Shown: positions 41,154 to 53,059, numbered from the stretch's first letter. The stretch: DNA of 64,000 nucleotides from Phytophthora hibernalis (GCA_012656075.1 JAAKBF010000056.1:124001-188000), one strand, 5' to 3'. Notes: generated from the letters alone by a model not told the origin. Numbers and translations are program-made.

Positions 41154-43263
41154 GCTGATTTCTGTTCATCTATGACTCTGATAGCCTCTGCGGTCAATCC
41201 TATAGCTAGTCCTATACATAAATACAAATATCCAGTGTGGACGGATCCCAGTATACCCGGCTCTATAAGACCGGGGTACGAAACTGAAATGGGTACAAAT
41301 GAGGGTTCGTTCCATCGGTCTCTAAACTGCCACGGTCACTGTGGTGTAGGGAAATCCAGATTTTGGGTAACCCTACACTAGGGATGCCTAAGCTAGACCA
41401 AGTGGATACATCGCACTCAATAGGATCAAGTGGATACACCTCCAAGTAGATACATCGCACTCAACAGGGAACGGACTTATTCAGGAGCCGCACTTAGCCG
41501 GACTCAGCGAAGGACGGACTCTGCGATGGACAGGCTCGGCGATAATCGACTGGGCGAAGGTTGGACTCGGCGAAAGTCGACTTGTCGAGAATATGCCTGA
41601 AGTGATAAATCAGAATCTGGGCGAAGAGTCGCCGTAAGGTAAGAAACAGCTCGACATCAAGGGACGGAGCTGAGCGAAGAGTCACAGGGAGATCTGTAAC
41701 GACTCCATTTCATTAGATATTTGTATAGGACCGATAGAAGAACATAGGAAGAGCCCGAAGGGGCTCTACGAAGATATAGAGATACGAATCAGAGCAGAAT
41801 CTTCTAAGCCCAAGAACAGCGTACACTTTTCCGGTAAGTCCCTGCGTGGGCTGGATTATGTCTGCCGTCGTTCCCCGAGAGGCATAGCTTGTAGGGGAGC
41901 CGTCTGGTAGCGCCATGAGATCAAGGTCGGCCCGGGGTGGGCACTTCTCGCTACCAAGCGAAGACAAGCCTCGTCGATTCGACGAGCCGGTGGGTCTGCA
42001 CAACCCAGGACACCGTAACCTCCTAGCTGGGCGTAATCTGCGTCTGGTGACCTGTAAAAGCGCTCGCGAACTGCCGTCCATCCTTTGGTGGAGGGCACAG
42101 GCTTTAGCACGGAGACTGTCTCGCTCAGGCGAGTCTCTAGAGAATTCGTGGTGGTCTAGCGCAGGTTAGACGAATGGTGAAGTATACTTTGGTTTCTTAG
42201 TGAAAGGTTGACAGAGAAAGTATAATATTAGTTGAGTAGCTTCCTACTTCACTTAGAAGGTGCCTACCGGTACTTGTGGCGGTCCACCTAACTCCGAGCT
42301 TGCCACCGTTGGTGGTGGATGTTCACCACAGAGTGACGTTTTGGCCAGATGCTAGAAGGTGGACTGGCGTTCTTTAAAAGGAGCTGGTCATATCTGCACG
42401 TGTGATTCCTCGAAGGCGATCTAGCCGGCTTGGCGGTCGGCGATCCAGCCACTGCTGATCGAGTGCCGGCTCCTATTGTTATAATTGAACGCAATTTTCA
42501 AAGATGTTGCGTGACCGTTGAACTAGCACGCCACAAGCAACACGCAGCTTTTTGACTAGTTCTCACTAAATATTAGTGACTGGAGTGAGTTTGGCTCATG
42601 TCAATTTCGGGATCTATAAGGTTAGTAAGTTAAAGTTGCATTATGAGAGGAATCAGACCAAAAGCAGAAATTGACATGTAATTTTGTCAGTTCTTGAGGG
42701 TTTATTATATTTGGAGATGAGCTGTTGAGATGTTACTGTTGTTGATTTTTCTGAGTTTTGGCAAGTATGCTTTTGAGCGGACAATCGGATCACTGATATA
42801 CTCTGAATTGAATTTCAGAGAACAGGCGTCTACCTCTACTGGTAAAGTATTTCCCACTACGATACCCCGATTTTTACTGTTTTCACAAAAGCACCTGCTG
42901 AGCGAAGCGAAGCCGCTTGCCGCCATTTGTAAATGTTGAACGAATGAAAAGACACTAAATATTTTATTAAAATACATGTTGAACATTCGTATACCGGTAT
43001 GTTGAGCGAATGTAAAGACACGCTGGAACGTTATACAGACCCCGTGGGGTCGAGCTGCTAACGCACTGTACACTGTTACAGTGTACAGTAGGGTTTTTAG
43101 TTTTCTTCGGCGGCCGAAGTTTAATTGCCCTAACCACCATGTTCGAGCGACATACAGACGACATCATTCAACGCTTAATTTAACCAGGGAGTTTAACCCC
43201 CAGCTCGAAACGACACTTGCTCTGTTGGCGAATACACACGCTATCGTTCCGCGAACCACGAGT
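41154..43263. other. unassigned repeat-like region
   Basis: No coding sequence supported. CAAGTGGATACATCGCACTC at 41400-41419 recurs near 41442-41461 with one change. GGACTC[AG]GCGAAGG-like units recur at 41490-41580. The stretch 41160-42180 could be a solo LTR or other non-coding repeat that cut the LINE, but no second copy or target duplication was found. A palindrome CTGTACACTGTTACAGTGTACAG is centred near 43079, just before the Crypton relic. Confidence 0.4.
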
Positions 43264-44748
43264 ATGGAGGAGAAGGACGAGACGGATGGAGGCGATGTAG
43301 ATGCACTAGTTGACTTAATGAAGTCGGAGCTTGGAACGTCGTCGCAGAAGAAGGATGTGTCTGCCCGCTCAAAGTTCAACGCCTTCCTGGATCGACATGT
43401 TTGGGCATGACGCTGCGCAAACTCAAGGCAGCAGACGTTACGAAGGTAATGTTTGGGCAATTTCTCTCGTTTGTATTACACGACCAGAAACGTAGCATGG
43501 CAGACATCTATGAATTACGTGAGCTCAATCAAACGTCAGCTTGAAGTGGTCACAGGCACAAAGCTCTTTCAGTCAGAACTAGACTGGTACAAGCGCTGTC
43601 GGCGCCATCTCTCCAAGCAATACCTACAGCAAGCCATTTCGTCTGGCAAAAAACTCAAAGAACAAGCCCCTGCTATGACGATGGATGACCTACGCGTCAT
43701 ATCCAAAATTTTGTTTGTCAAGAATGATAAGAAGGCGCTTATGGATAGAACTCTACTCGCGAAGCAGTGGCTCGCGATTGGGCGCAGTTCGGACGTCGGT
43801 TCGATTTACTTTTCTGATCTGCACTGGCACGACCACTACATCCTGATCGATATCACACGGTAAGTTTTGCTCTACAATAGTCGCATGTACGTTTCCTGAC
43901 TCTATGCCTTTTTACGATAGTATAAGGTTCAACAACAGCAGTCATTATCGATCTTCTGCTCGCCTAAATGCTGGAGCATCGACCAATTTCATGCACTTGC
44001 CTCGCAGCTAGTGGCAGATCCGTACAATGCTTCTCCACGAGTGTTTTCTCGGATCACAGGCAGCAAATCCGATTCGCACGTAGCGGCTTATATAAACCGC
44101 TTTCTAAAATCTCTGTACGAATTCGACCAAGACGCCACCATCACTCGCAATCTACAGTCTCACTCGACTCGCCGAGGCGGTGCCGCATTTGCTAGCGCAG
44201 GTCCAAGTGTCAACCTGTCTGATCTTGCTCTTCGAGGTCTCTGAAGAATGGATGGATTTGCAACGTTGCTGGGGTACATTTCACCCACATCGCCAGGTGA
44301 TCAAAACATTGCAAAAGTCTTAGGAGGGTGGACAGATACGAAACAGGCAGGGATGCCTCCAACACTTGCATGCTTTGAGAGTGAGACCTATCAGATGTGT
44401 ATCAGAGTTTGCGAAAGAGCTACGGTTGAAAGAAACACTTCGTCAAATTGGAACGCAAGGGGTTCGCTGACTGCCTTACCGCCACTCTCCTCATGTATTA
44501 CCGTGATACAATGGCTGTTGCGCGCCCGGCCACATAGTGCATCAAGAATTACAACACGTTCACACGACCCTTTCCCCTCAGAGAAACTGCCAGGAAGGGC
44601 TTCTGCAGTGGGGGATATAATCCGCCAGCGCTTTGTGTCAGATAACACCCTGTCATTATCACCAGAGCAAGTTAAACAAACTCTCACAAGCGAGCAGCAA
44701 GCACAACAATTTGTTGGCATTCGTACCTGCTCAAACGCCTGGTATTAG
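43264..44748 (+). pseudogene. Crypton-type tyrosine recombinase, broken
   Basis: DNA transposon recombinase. The N-terminal piece starts at 43264 and stops at 43410; one-base slips near 43400 and 43450 lead into the main block (W-Q-T-S-M-N-Y-V-S-S-I-K near 43500). A GTAAGT donor at 43860 and AG at 43919-43920 suggest a 61-bp intron, but the downstream frame (V-A-D-P-Y-N-A ... H-S-T-R-R-G-G-A-A-F, catalytic His/Arg box near 44160) is not in phase with it. R-G-L is followed by a TGA at 44241-44243 where a Trp is expected, then M-D-G-F-A-T-L-L. A frameshifted tail reaches about 44750. Confidence 0.75.
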
Positions 44749-45883
44749 GGTATCAACAGCTATCCTCCTCGAACGAGGATTTGAAGTCCATGCTATCCTG
44801 ACTTGAACACCCACAAGCTCTTAATCATCCTGGAGAACACCAGACGCGTCACTGCATGAATCCCGTTTTGCAAGTTAGCACAGAGCACTCACCTTCTCTG
44901 GTTTTGCGTCCACCAATCGACAGTTCAAGCTGGCCGTCTTCGTTGAAGTCGCTGAAGGCTAAAAACTGTCTGATTTCCTTGTTCAGTTTGTGTCCGAGTG
45001 GCTCGGCTCGTTGCCTTCAATTCCAGGAAACCGTGCACAAAAGACTGCCTTCGCGCCATCACTATTGCGGAGTACGTCATGGATTTCAAAGCATACCCGC
45101 CTTGGGTACCAAGTCGAACACAAGCGCTGGATGGCATCACTAAAGAGCATGGCCGCCAAAGCAGAGTCACTGTTAGTCAAAGCACTGAGCGATATCTCCG
45201 CAGCAAAGCGGAAGCACAGGCGCTCAGGGCTGCTTACCGGTATTGTAAAAGCTTGGGGAATTGGCCGAAGACCAACGTACTGCGGCTCGTGCAGTCCGTC
45301 GCATTCGGTTTGGGGATCCGAGTTAGTTGTCGCAACTGTGACAGGAGCATTTTACATTCTCAATAAGAAGAATCAACACCGAGCTAGTAGTAGTACCGAT
45401 GACGTCAGTTTTGTTTGACATACATTGTTTACTCTCTATAAGCACAAACAATATACCATTAGCCCAAGCGCAATATTACAGCACTGATTGGTCATCGTAC
45501 CGTGCTACGTATGATTTTCAATAGTTACTTTAGGTAGTATACGGTTGAGCGCAGGTAATCGCTATCTTCGGCTAGAATTTTGGTTGACGGCAACGGCCAA
45601 GCTTACGCCGACGTTAGCGGGTACAGTATAATACCTCTAAGACAGAAGACCAATGGTATGCTGCATGCTGCAAATATAATTTTAAGAAGGGCTGCCCCAG
45701 AGAATAACTGGGCTCTTGAATGTCAACACGATAGGATAGCAGAGACGTTGAGATCAATCGTGTCTTATACAGTACCATCCTATTATTTACTGTTACGGTA
45801 GTGTGTATTAATACACTGTACAGTACATTCCGAGTGCTCGGCTTTCTCTTCATACATGTGTTTGATTATGAAAAAAACGCAAG
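44749..45883. other. intergenic region, possibly Crypton 3' part
   Basis: Short open stretches at 44856-45418 are in several frames and I cannot assign them; they may be a decayed continuation of the Crypton. 45420-45883 holds nothing recognised. Confidence 0.35.
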
Positions 45884-45885
45884 TA

Positions 45886-46222
45886 CCGTATTCCCCTGTT
45901 ACAGGCGTCACCAACATGCAAGCGGGGGTAGGGCTCGTACTTAACCCAACGTATTTGGTCATATCTCTGCTACGCTAGTTTAATAACTCGCTAATACTAA
46001 TAAAGTACCTGCCAACGAGATATACCTGTTCACCATACCTGTAGGACCTTGCTCACAATTTTTTGTATCGGAAGCGCAAACGGCGATCGATTTACTTGGT
46101 CTGCCGTATGACCAGGGAGATGTGACGATCATATCGAATATACCGGTATTTTACGTATTGTTTCATTGCCTAAAAGTGAGTGACGCTTGTAACTAAGCGA
46201 CGCTTGTAACAGGGGAATACGG
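45886..46222. mobile_element. 337-bp MITE with TA duplication
   Basis: Terminal inverted repeats begin CCGTATTCCCCTGTTACA: left 45886-45903, right complement of the sequence ending at 46222; similarity continues as GCGTC. TA flanks both ends (45884-45885, 46223-46224), as for Tc1/mariner-type elements. No ORF. Its right TA is the TA of the PiggyBac element's TTAA-like left flank. Confidence 0.8.
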
Positions 46223-46225
46223 TAA

Positions 46226-48493
46226 CCCTTCTACTACGAGATTACGGATAATCCGAAAAATCTAATTTGTAGAGGGGAACATATTCAGCTATCTCCGCAA
46301 CAGATCTGCGGCGGTCCAAATCCGCATTTAGAAATTTGTATGTGATAAATTTAACAGGTCAACTGTAATGTCTGTATCCCGTGCGACATGAGATAATCAG
46401 GAAGCGGGTAGGGTTAAGGATATTAGAATCCAGAGCACACGCGGGCATTTGTGAGCCTTTCATTTCGAGATCTGCGCCGGAGGAGAGACAATCATTCCTG
46501 ACTTTGCGATGTTCGCCTACGAGAAGTCCTTTCAGCACATTTGGCGCGAATTGACCAAGAAAGGCGAAACCTACCGAACGTCGACCAGTCTAAGCAGCAA
46601 CCAGCGCTATCTACAACCCGGTGGAAATCTCACGGGAATTGAAGGCTCAGACTTTTTGTTGGTACGTGTATTTGATTATATCCGCGTCTGACAATAGCAA
46701 ATCTAACACTTTTTGAGTAGGTGAGGAGAGTTTGCTGCGCTACTGCCGTCGCCAAGGGTGGTTTGCCTTCGCAGTGCCGCCACCGAATCCCGCGCCGACG
46801 CAACTCGCTACCGTGCCGCCCGATGCTGCTGCGACGCAACCGGCTACCGCGGCCGACGCAACCTGCTGTCGTGCCGACCGATGCTGCTGCGCGGACACCA
46901 CCCGCTGCTGCGCCGACTCAACCCGTTCTAACGACTGCTGAAGAGAAGAGGCCTGCTCCTGCCAAGCCATGGCCGCGGCAAAGCAACCCCTTTGGACCAA
47001 CAGCCTGTTGCTGTGAGAACCATCGCTGCGCCTGCCAAGAAGAAGACGCCGAGGAAACCACGTGCCGCAAGCAAGGCGGCTGACACTAACAAAGGTACGG
47101 GGGCGAGAGGTAAGCAGCGAGCGTCACCATCCAGCACAACTTCGAAACGGTACATCCTCCGGTTTGCATATTCGTGCCATTTACACTGACGTTTTGTAAT
47201 TACGGATGATACAGTTGACGTTGAGCCGAATGCTTCTGCACACATTTCGGATGCTGTAGAAGATCGTGTCATGGATCCTCCGTTAGCTGTGACTGAGAAT
47301 CCTGATCTCGCTGTTCCGGCTTCGTCGAATGTTCGCGCTGTTGCTAATGCACGTATACCACTCGACGCCTTTGACTCGGATAATTTTCTGGATGAACTGC
47401 AACACGACCGCCTCTTTGAGTCAAGTGATGCGGATGATATGAATGTTGGCGGCGGCGATTGGCTTCTTGCACTCGACTCCGAAGGCGACGAAGAGTCCAT
47501 ATTGTTGAATGAGGACGAGGAGGACGAGGACAAACGTGAGGCTGATGCGAGTGCTGCTGCAGCAGTTGAAGATAGTGGTGCTGACTCGGAAGACGCAACT
47601 GGCCACGAAGCAGACGAAGCCCCGATTGAGTTCGATCGAACAGAAGAAGAATTGGACAGACTTCGAGCGGATGAATGGGATGTGCTCATGGAGCGTGATT
47701 CAGACCAAGGGCTTTTAGATCCTAGACCTCTACGACAGACCGTCCGACTTTGAAGAAGAAGAACCAAGGCGTACCCACGCATGCAGCATTCCTGAGACGT
47801 CTCCACGTCGACTTGCTAAGACAAACTAGCGAGGACTTCACTGCAGGCGACGACATGGCAGACTTGGTGACGGATCCTCTCCTCCAACAGGAGCCCACAC
47901 TTGAGAGGACAGATGAGATGAACGCCACAAAGCGGCGCCAGTGGCTCTGCAAGGTGTGATCAACGTACGCCGTCCGCAGCTTCGAAACCAGCTACTTATG
48001 TGCTACCTGCTCGCGCGCCAAGAAGGGAAGAGTAACTTTGTGCAACAAGGCGTGCCGACTGCAGCACGGGAGTGCTCTTGCTTGCAACGAGGTGTGGCAT
48101 CAAACCTGGAAGAATGGCACCGCCATCCCTGCGGGGCTGCAGGACAAGATCAGGTTCGTCAACAAGCGGAGACTGGAGGTTACTAGCGAGGCCGAGGAAG
48201 AGTAACTATTGGAAGTGAATGAGACGCTTTGCTGAATGAATGTCATTTTGGTGTGCACATGTTGTCCCGTTGTTACCTCGTATGTATCCGTTTTGCAGGG
48301 AAATCACAATGCAGAGTGTTTCGTCCTGTCCTTGAACTGCACATCACCTTTTACCAGCCAATGAGAAGCCTTCATTTGGCCACGTGTCATGCGAAAGGGC
48401 TTGATACAGGGTATTATGTACTGATTTTCCGGCATACGTTAATTTATATATTAAGAGTAACGGATTCTCCGGAATTTCCTTCGGATTAGAAGG
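46226..48493. mobile_element. PiggyBac-derived element lacking the transposase core
   Basis: 2,268 bp with ends CCCTTCTA ... TAGAAGGG, followed on the right by TTAA (48494-48497). On the left the flank reads GTAA (46222-46225), where the G belongs to the neighbouring MITE. TTAA plus CCC ends is the PiggyBac hallmark. Further inside, ATCCG blocks near both ends match weakly (46253 and 48460-48486). The single gene inside keeps N- and C-terminal parts of an oomycete PiggyBac protein but has no DDE domain. Confidence 0.78.
46509..48205 (+). pseudogene. PiggyBac-like protein, N-terminal domain and C-terminal zinc ribbon only
   Basis: Exon 1 (46509-46661) encodes a compact domain (F-Q-H-I-W-R-E-L ... 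Y-L-Q-P-G-G). A GT-AG intron at 46662-46720 is followed by G-E-E-S-L-L-R-Y-C-R-R-Q-G-W, one base out of phase. A Pro/Ala-rich linker in shifting frames leads to a second intron, 47095-47214, then an acidic region (47271-47753) with D-D-M-N-V-G-G-G-D-W-L-L. After its stop comes a C-terminal zinc ribbon (C-A-T-C, T-L-C-N-K-A-C) ending at 48203-48205; an in-frame TGA near 47957 stands where a Cys codon would be expected. No D-D-D catalytic region exists anywhere between. Confidence 0.68.
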
Positions 48494-48599
48494 GTTAAAA
48501 GGCCAATTGCGCCACCATGTGCTTGATTACGAAAGTCTCAGATTGCATGTTGCTCTCGTATCGTGATAAGACCAGGTAACGTCCTCATTGACCAACTTG

Positions 48600-49898
48600 A
48601 TGGCGTCCGACGAAGCGTTTCTGAACGAGGTGGGCGGGTTCCTGGACTTGGGTTTGCTGGACTTGCACCATGTCGATCTCCCGATAGAAGAAGGCTGGAG
48701 TACACTCGACCTCCTTCCCCTGACGCACTGTTCGCTACAACCGAAGAGTCAAACTGCGTCTGGTGATGAAACCAGCAGCAACGATGACAACAAACAACAA
48801 GGAGCAAGTCGACGAGTCTTGCTACGTGAACGAGAGACAAAGAGACGACGAGTTTATCGCCAGCGACTGAAGAACGAACGCGAGACGCTGCAGCAAGAAG
48901 TGAGCGGACTGACCATGGCGCTGACGAAGTTGAAGCGAAATGTTCTGCAACGCAAAGCTGTGAGTGATGAGGTCGAGCGATCGATGACTCATACCAATAG
49001 CTCTAGAGTCGACATGTGGAAAGCAGTGGCTACATGGGAACTGGAGACACTACGACTGGCACAGACCGAACAGAAACGACTTCATACTGCAGTCATCGGC
49101 CAATCTAAACTGATCAAGGACCTTCGTAAAGTCATGTTAAAACGAGTCGCGAGCAAGGCATTGGCGTCCGAGGATTTGGTGTCAAAGCTGGTTCGCATCC
49201 AGTCGCCAGATGCGGTGCTGTACGACGCCTATATCCAGGAATTGGACGGCAACTACAGTCGAATTGATGAAGTGCTCCGAGGCTGCGGCTTGCACTCGAT
49301 GGCCGAAGGAGAAGCGCGTTCGACAAACAACATGGACCAGTTCTTGTACACTGGCAAGATGCTACTTCCGTTTGAATTCCAGCGCATGTGTGAGAGTTAC
49401 TGGCATGTGACGATCATCGACTACCGCTCCCGTGAACGCGAGATGTACGAAGACGTGAAGGATCCCAGTAACACAGCTGCTATGAAGTACCGCGTTTCGA
49501 AACTGCTGAGCACTGGGGTCACTGTTTGTGCACAGCAGCGTATTGTGTTGCGTCGCTTTCAGGAAGCCAACAGCATGGTTTTGGTGTGGAAACTTTTTAC
49601 AGATGGCGAAGGAGATTTTAAGGGCATGCACTCGGACGAAACAGGCTGGTGTCGTATGCGACCTGCCAATACTTCTGCAGTCGGATCCTGGATGGAGCTA
49701 CATGTACGCCGCTCGCCCATGCACTACCGCACAGCTCTTCGTCAGGAATCCCATTCTCGACAGTTTAACGAGGTTCTGTCAGAGACGGCCGACGAGGATC
49801 AAAAAAATCCTGACGGGCCTCAGGCAGCTAATGCTGAATGGATGCTGAATTATACGAAGATCCTGACATGTTTTATAATAACACATGTATTATGTTGA
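48600..49898 (+). CDS. bZIP-like / M96-like protein, paralogue A
   Basis: 432 residues from the ATG at 48600; intact. N-terminus M-A-S-D-E-A-F-L-N-E-V-G-G-F is shared by the family. A basic stretch (about 77-92, K-R-R-R-V-Y-R-Q-R-L) runs into a coiled coil (about 92-160, including W-K-A-V-A-T-W-E), then an all-new C-terminal domain of about 200 residues with Y-I-Q-E-L-D, F-E-F-Q-R-M and the signature H-S-D-E-T-G-W. At the position of the invariant bZIP Asn, this copy has Arg. Likely a nuclear DNA-binding regulator of the group annotated in oomycetes as bZIP-like or M96 mating-specific; the role is inferred. First of six paralogues (48.6-59.4 kb); a PiggyBac-derived element ends 102 bp upstream. 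Confidence 0.78.
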   Translation: MASDEAFLNEVGGFLDLGLLDLHHVDLPIEEGWSTLDLLPLTHCSLQPKSQTASGDETSSNDDNKQQGASRRVLLRERETKRRRVYRQRLKNERETLQQEVSGLTMALTKLKRNVLQRKAVSDEVERSMTHTNSSRVDMWKAVATWELETLRLAQTEQKRLHTAVIGQSKLIKDLRKVMLKRVASKALASEDLVSKLVRIQSPDAVLYDAYIQELDGNYSRIDEVLRGCGLHSMAEGEARSTNNMDQFLYTGKMLLPFEFQRMCESYWHVTIIDYRSREREMYEDVKDPSNTAAMKYRVSKLLSTGVTVCAQQRIVLRRFQEANSMVLVWKLFTDGEGDFKGMHSDETGWCRMRPANTSAVGSWMELHVRRSPMHYRTALRQESHSRQFNEVLSETADEDQKNPDGPQAANAEWMLNYTKILTCFIITHVLC

Positions 49899-51231
49899 TC
49901 GTATTCTGCGAAATGTTCTTGCTCAGGGTCTTATTCTGTAGGATACAGAGTAAGCGGCGGGGCTAGAAGGGTTAACCCTTAACTTGTACTACGTAGTACT
50001 TAGTACTTCGAAGTACAACAGTTATGATAAAAACCATGGCCAGCACTATTCAACTTTGAAGTGCCAAACAGGAATATCTACTTGAAGAGTAGCGCTAGAT
50101 TTCACTTCGAAGAAGTGCCGGTGTTTGGTCTAAATTTCTGCACTTTCGTGCTAGAGACGCCTTTAGATCGACTTTTCAAAGTCTAAGCACTTCTTGATCG
50201 TGTTTGTGGGCAACGAAGACGAAATTATGGATCTTGTACATTTAATGCGATGGTCTGATTCTAAAGAGCACTTTAGTTTCGTATGGAATTTGGTGGGAGA
50301 TCGTCACTGTTAGTAGAAATTATTGAACCTTCGTCACAGAGGCAACGAACATGAATAAACTCTGTCATGCGTGTGGAAGGCAGTATTCCCTTCTCTGGGG
50401 CACGCTCAATATGTTGCGCTTCTAACCTTTTTAATATTCGTTTGTTTAAGTTAACCAGCCATCTGCACTCGATGTTGATGATATGTAGTCAAGATTTTAG
50501 AACTTCTTCCGGTCGAAGGTGCGACTTTGCCTGTTCGGTCGTTGGAATGCCACCTGCTACACTCACAGCTTGTCAAAAACTGTGTTTGTAGCAAGCACCC
50601 TTCTTTGCATTTACTAATACCAGCGTGACAGGCCTGGCGCTTCAGTTACAACATTGATCTGAAAAAATATAATGGCAAAGATTTCTTATTTTATAATCGT
50701 TGCCGCCAGCATTACAATTCCACTTACAATTGGCATTGCAGTATGCAGGTGCCATGCAATATTCTCTACAATATGTTGGTATGTTGCAATAATGCGCAAC
50801 GCAGGTAGACTGCAATATCGATTTACTTGAAGATCGCAAGAATCTAACAAGCGCCTGGAAAATTTATCGGCAAAGCGGATTCGGTACAACATTGAGACGT
50901 CCTTGATCCGAATCGAAGCTGACATTCTCCATTTTACTCGGTTCCGAGTAAATCACTACATGTACTTGTTTCCATTCCAGGGCTATAGTTGGGTACTGTG
51001 TTTCCTTGCAATTCGATTTTACAATACTCAGTGGCATGCAATAGAGACACCTCATGCTGCAACTGGAATTTGACTTGCAATATTTTAACTATAGCGCCCA
51101 TTTGTTTCTCTTTAAGAGTTACGAGTAATAGCAGTAGGTGTTTGAAGAGTCAACACTTGACCAGGTAAAATCCATAACGAGAAAATCTAAAAGTAACTTT
51201 TACAATTCGCCACTAAACTGTAGTGTCCAAG
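49899..51231. other. intergenic region between paralogues A and B
   Basis: No gene. TAGAAGGGTTAA at 49964-49975 repeats the right end plus TTAA of the PiggyBac-derived element. TACTTCGAAGTA occurs at 50004. TTGCAAT-type motifs recur at 50740-51080. Confidence 0.45.
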
Positions 51232-52514
51232 ATGGAGCAGAGCGAAGATGACGATTTTCTGGCAGACTTGACGGACCTTCTGGACGAATACGAGGCTCTC
51301 CATCCTTCAATCGAGGTGGGGAGACAGTGGGGGACCTGCTACAGGACAGCAGCCAGCTGCTAGCAGAGACCGAGGCACGCAGTTCTTCATACAGTTTAAG
51401 AGCACATGTTACCCATGAAAATGCAGATAAAGAGACATCGAAACCACACAAGACTAAAGTTGATCAACAACGGGAGGTGAAGATCGGACAAGCAGCCAAA
51501 AGACGGCTCAAGTATCGGGACAAAGTGAAAAATGAGCGACCAATTCTTCAAGAAGAAGAAAAATATCTGTCTGAAGAGTTGAGTTGTCTGCAATATGCCC
51601 GAAAGAAAGTCAAGTCACTTGGTGATCCAAATTCGCCAAAGTCAGTGTGGAGAGCTCTCGCCACCAGACAGAAAGAAGGTTGTTTGGTGGCGGAAGAGCA
51701 GCAACGAAGGCTGAAAAGTGCTGTGGATGCTCGTGCCAAAGTGATTCAAGAAATTGGGGAAATGATGCGTAAGCAGATGCATGGATTCAATAATACTACC
51801 CGTAGTACTGCCAACGCGAGTATCGTTGCACGACGCAGCAGTTTACACATTACCGCGGACGACACAGCTCTCTTTGAAGAGTTTCTGCACGATCTAGATG
51901 TGCTTCACGCAAGAACGGACGAAATTATCCGAGCTTCTGGAGTTGGAAACGTGCCGCTCATGTTCTACAAAAAGGAGCCAGAGATAAAACGAGACGGAGA
52001 TCTGGTGTATGTCGAAAACTTGGATATTTTACCAATCCCGTTTAGCTTTGAGGAAACTTGCTCTGTGATGTGGCATTCAATGGTTCAAGTGTATCACCAA
52101 CGTGATCGGCCCCACTACGGTGGCGTTGTTGACTCGGAAAACACAGTTGCAGTCAAACTCCGTTTACAGGCGCTTCGACAGTCTGAAGCGCCAGTGAACA
52201 TGATGGTTCTGTTTGTGATCCGAAGATATTTAGAAGCGAATCGAATGGTGCTTGTGTGGCGAGCCTTGTCCGAAGGGGAAGGAGAATGTGCTGGATTGCA
52301 TTCCGATGAAAGCGGATGGTGTATCGTGCGTCCCAACGTGGACGAATCGATCATGCAGACCGTCATGGAGACATTCGTGCGCTTCATACCAATTGATGTT
52401 GGAAATAAATCGGTTGACGAAGTGGATGCTTATCAGTTCACGAAGTTAGTCGTGACGTCTGTCGAGGAAGATGCAGGAGAAATTGCGCGCATGATGGATT
52501 CCATTTTGATTTAA
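51232..52514 (+). pseudogene. bZIP-like / M96-like protein, paralogue B, 5' frameshift
   Basis: The ATG at 51232 opens M-E-Q-S-E-D-D-D-F-L-A-D-L, but one base is gained or lost in a G-rich run near 51317-51332; the main frame then runs uninterrupted to 52514 (D-S-S-Q-L-L-A-E-T-E ...). Basic region A-A-K-R-R-L-K-Y-R-D, coiled coil with V-W-R-A-L-A-T-R-Q, then the C-terminal domain with F-L-H-D-L-D, F-S-F-E-E-T and H-S-D-E-S-G-W. Ile stands at the invariant bZIP Asn position. If the slip is a sequencing error this is a normal 427-residue gene. Same strand as A. Confidence 0.72.
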
Positions 52515-53059
52515 AGTCTGAGCGAATAACGTATTCTGCTCTGCGAATACCAGCTTTCAAGTGACGCGACTCTCGAGCGGCGACTGACCTCAAATCTACA
52601 TGTGTCTGTGGATACTCAATTTTCAGCACCAACGTTTGTGGTTTAAGCACTTCTCCGTTGCTTTTTTCGGGCCGAAGAAGAAATGAGATCGATACGTGGA
52701 TTCAGTATCTACATGTATTTGTGTTCAGCTACGAAACAATAGACTCCTGGCATCGCGGTGGCAGCCTAATTGGTAATCCTTTCTATGGTGTTTTTCGATA
52801 CTGGCGTCTTGTATACGAATAGTACACGTTCCGGCCACTATCGGGGCAAAGCACCTTATTCGTATAGTTTGCCAGTTGACGCGACTCAAATAAGGATGCG
52901 GCTGCTTTGTGTAGTGTCTTGTGCATGGTCTTCGACACAGTTGATGCAGTATACACCACGTTCTTTCCGGAGCTCAGGTTCGCATTTGTAAATTTTATGG
53001 CGGCTTGTGGTCCTTGTACAATAAGTCTGACCGTAGACAGGAGAGTATCTTGCTTTATC
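52515..53059. other. intergenic region between convergent paralogues B and C
   Basis: 3' flanks of B and C. No gene or terminator recognised. Confidence 0.4.

Noticed and set aside
41154..42560. LTR or SINE downstream of the LINE
   Set aside because: No second copy, target duplication or tRNA-like promoter identified; left as unassigned.
46721..47083. Cys- and Pro-rich small ORFs
   Set aside because: Out-of-frame readings of the Pro/Ala-rich linker of the PiggyBac-derived gene.
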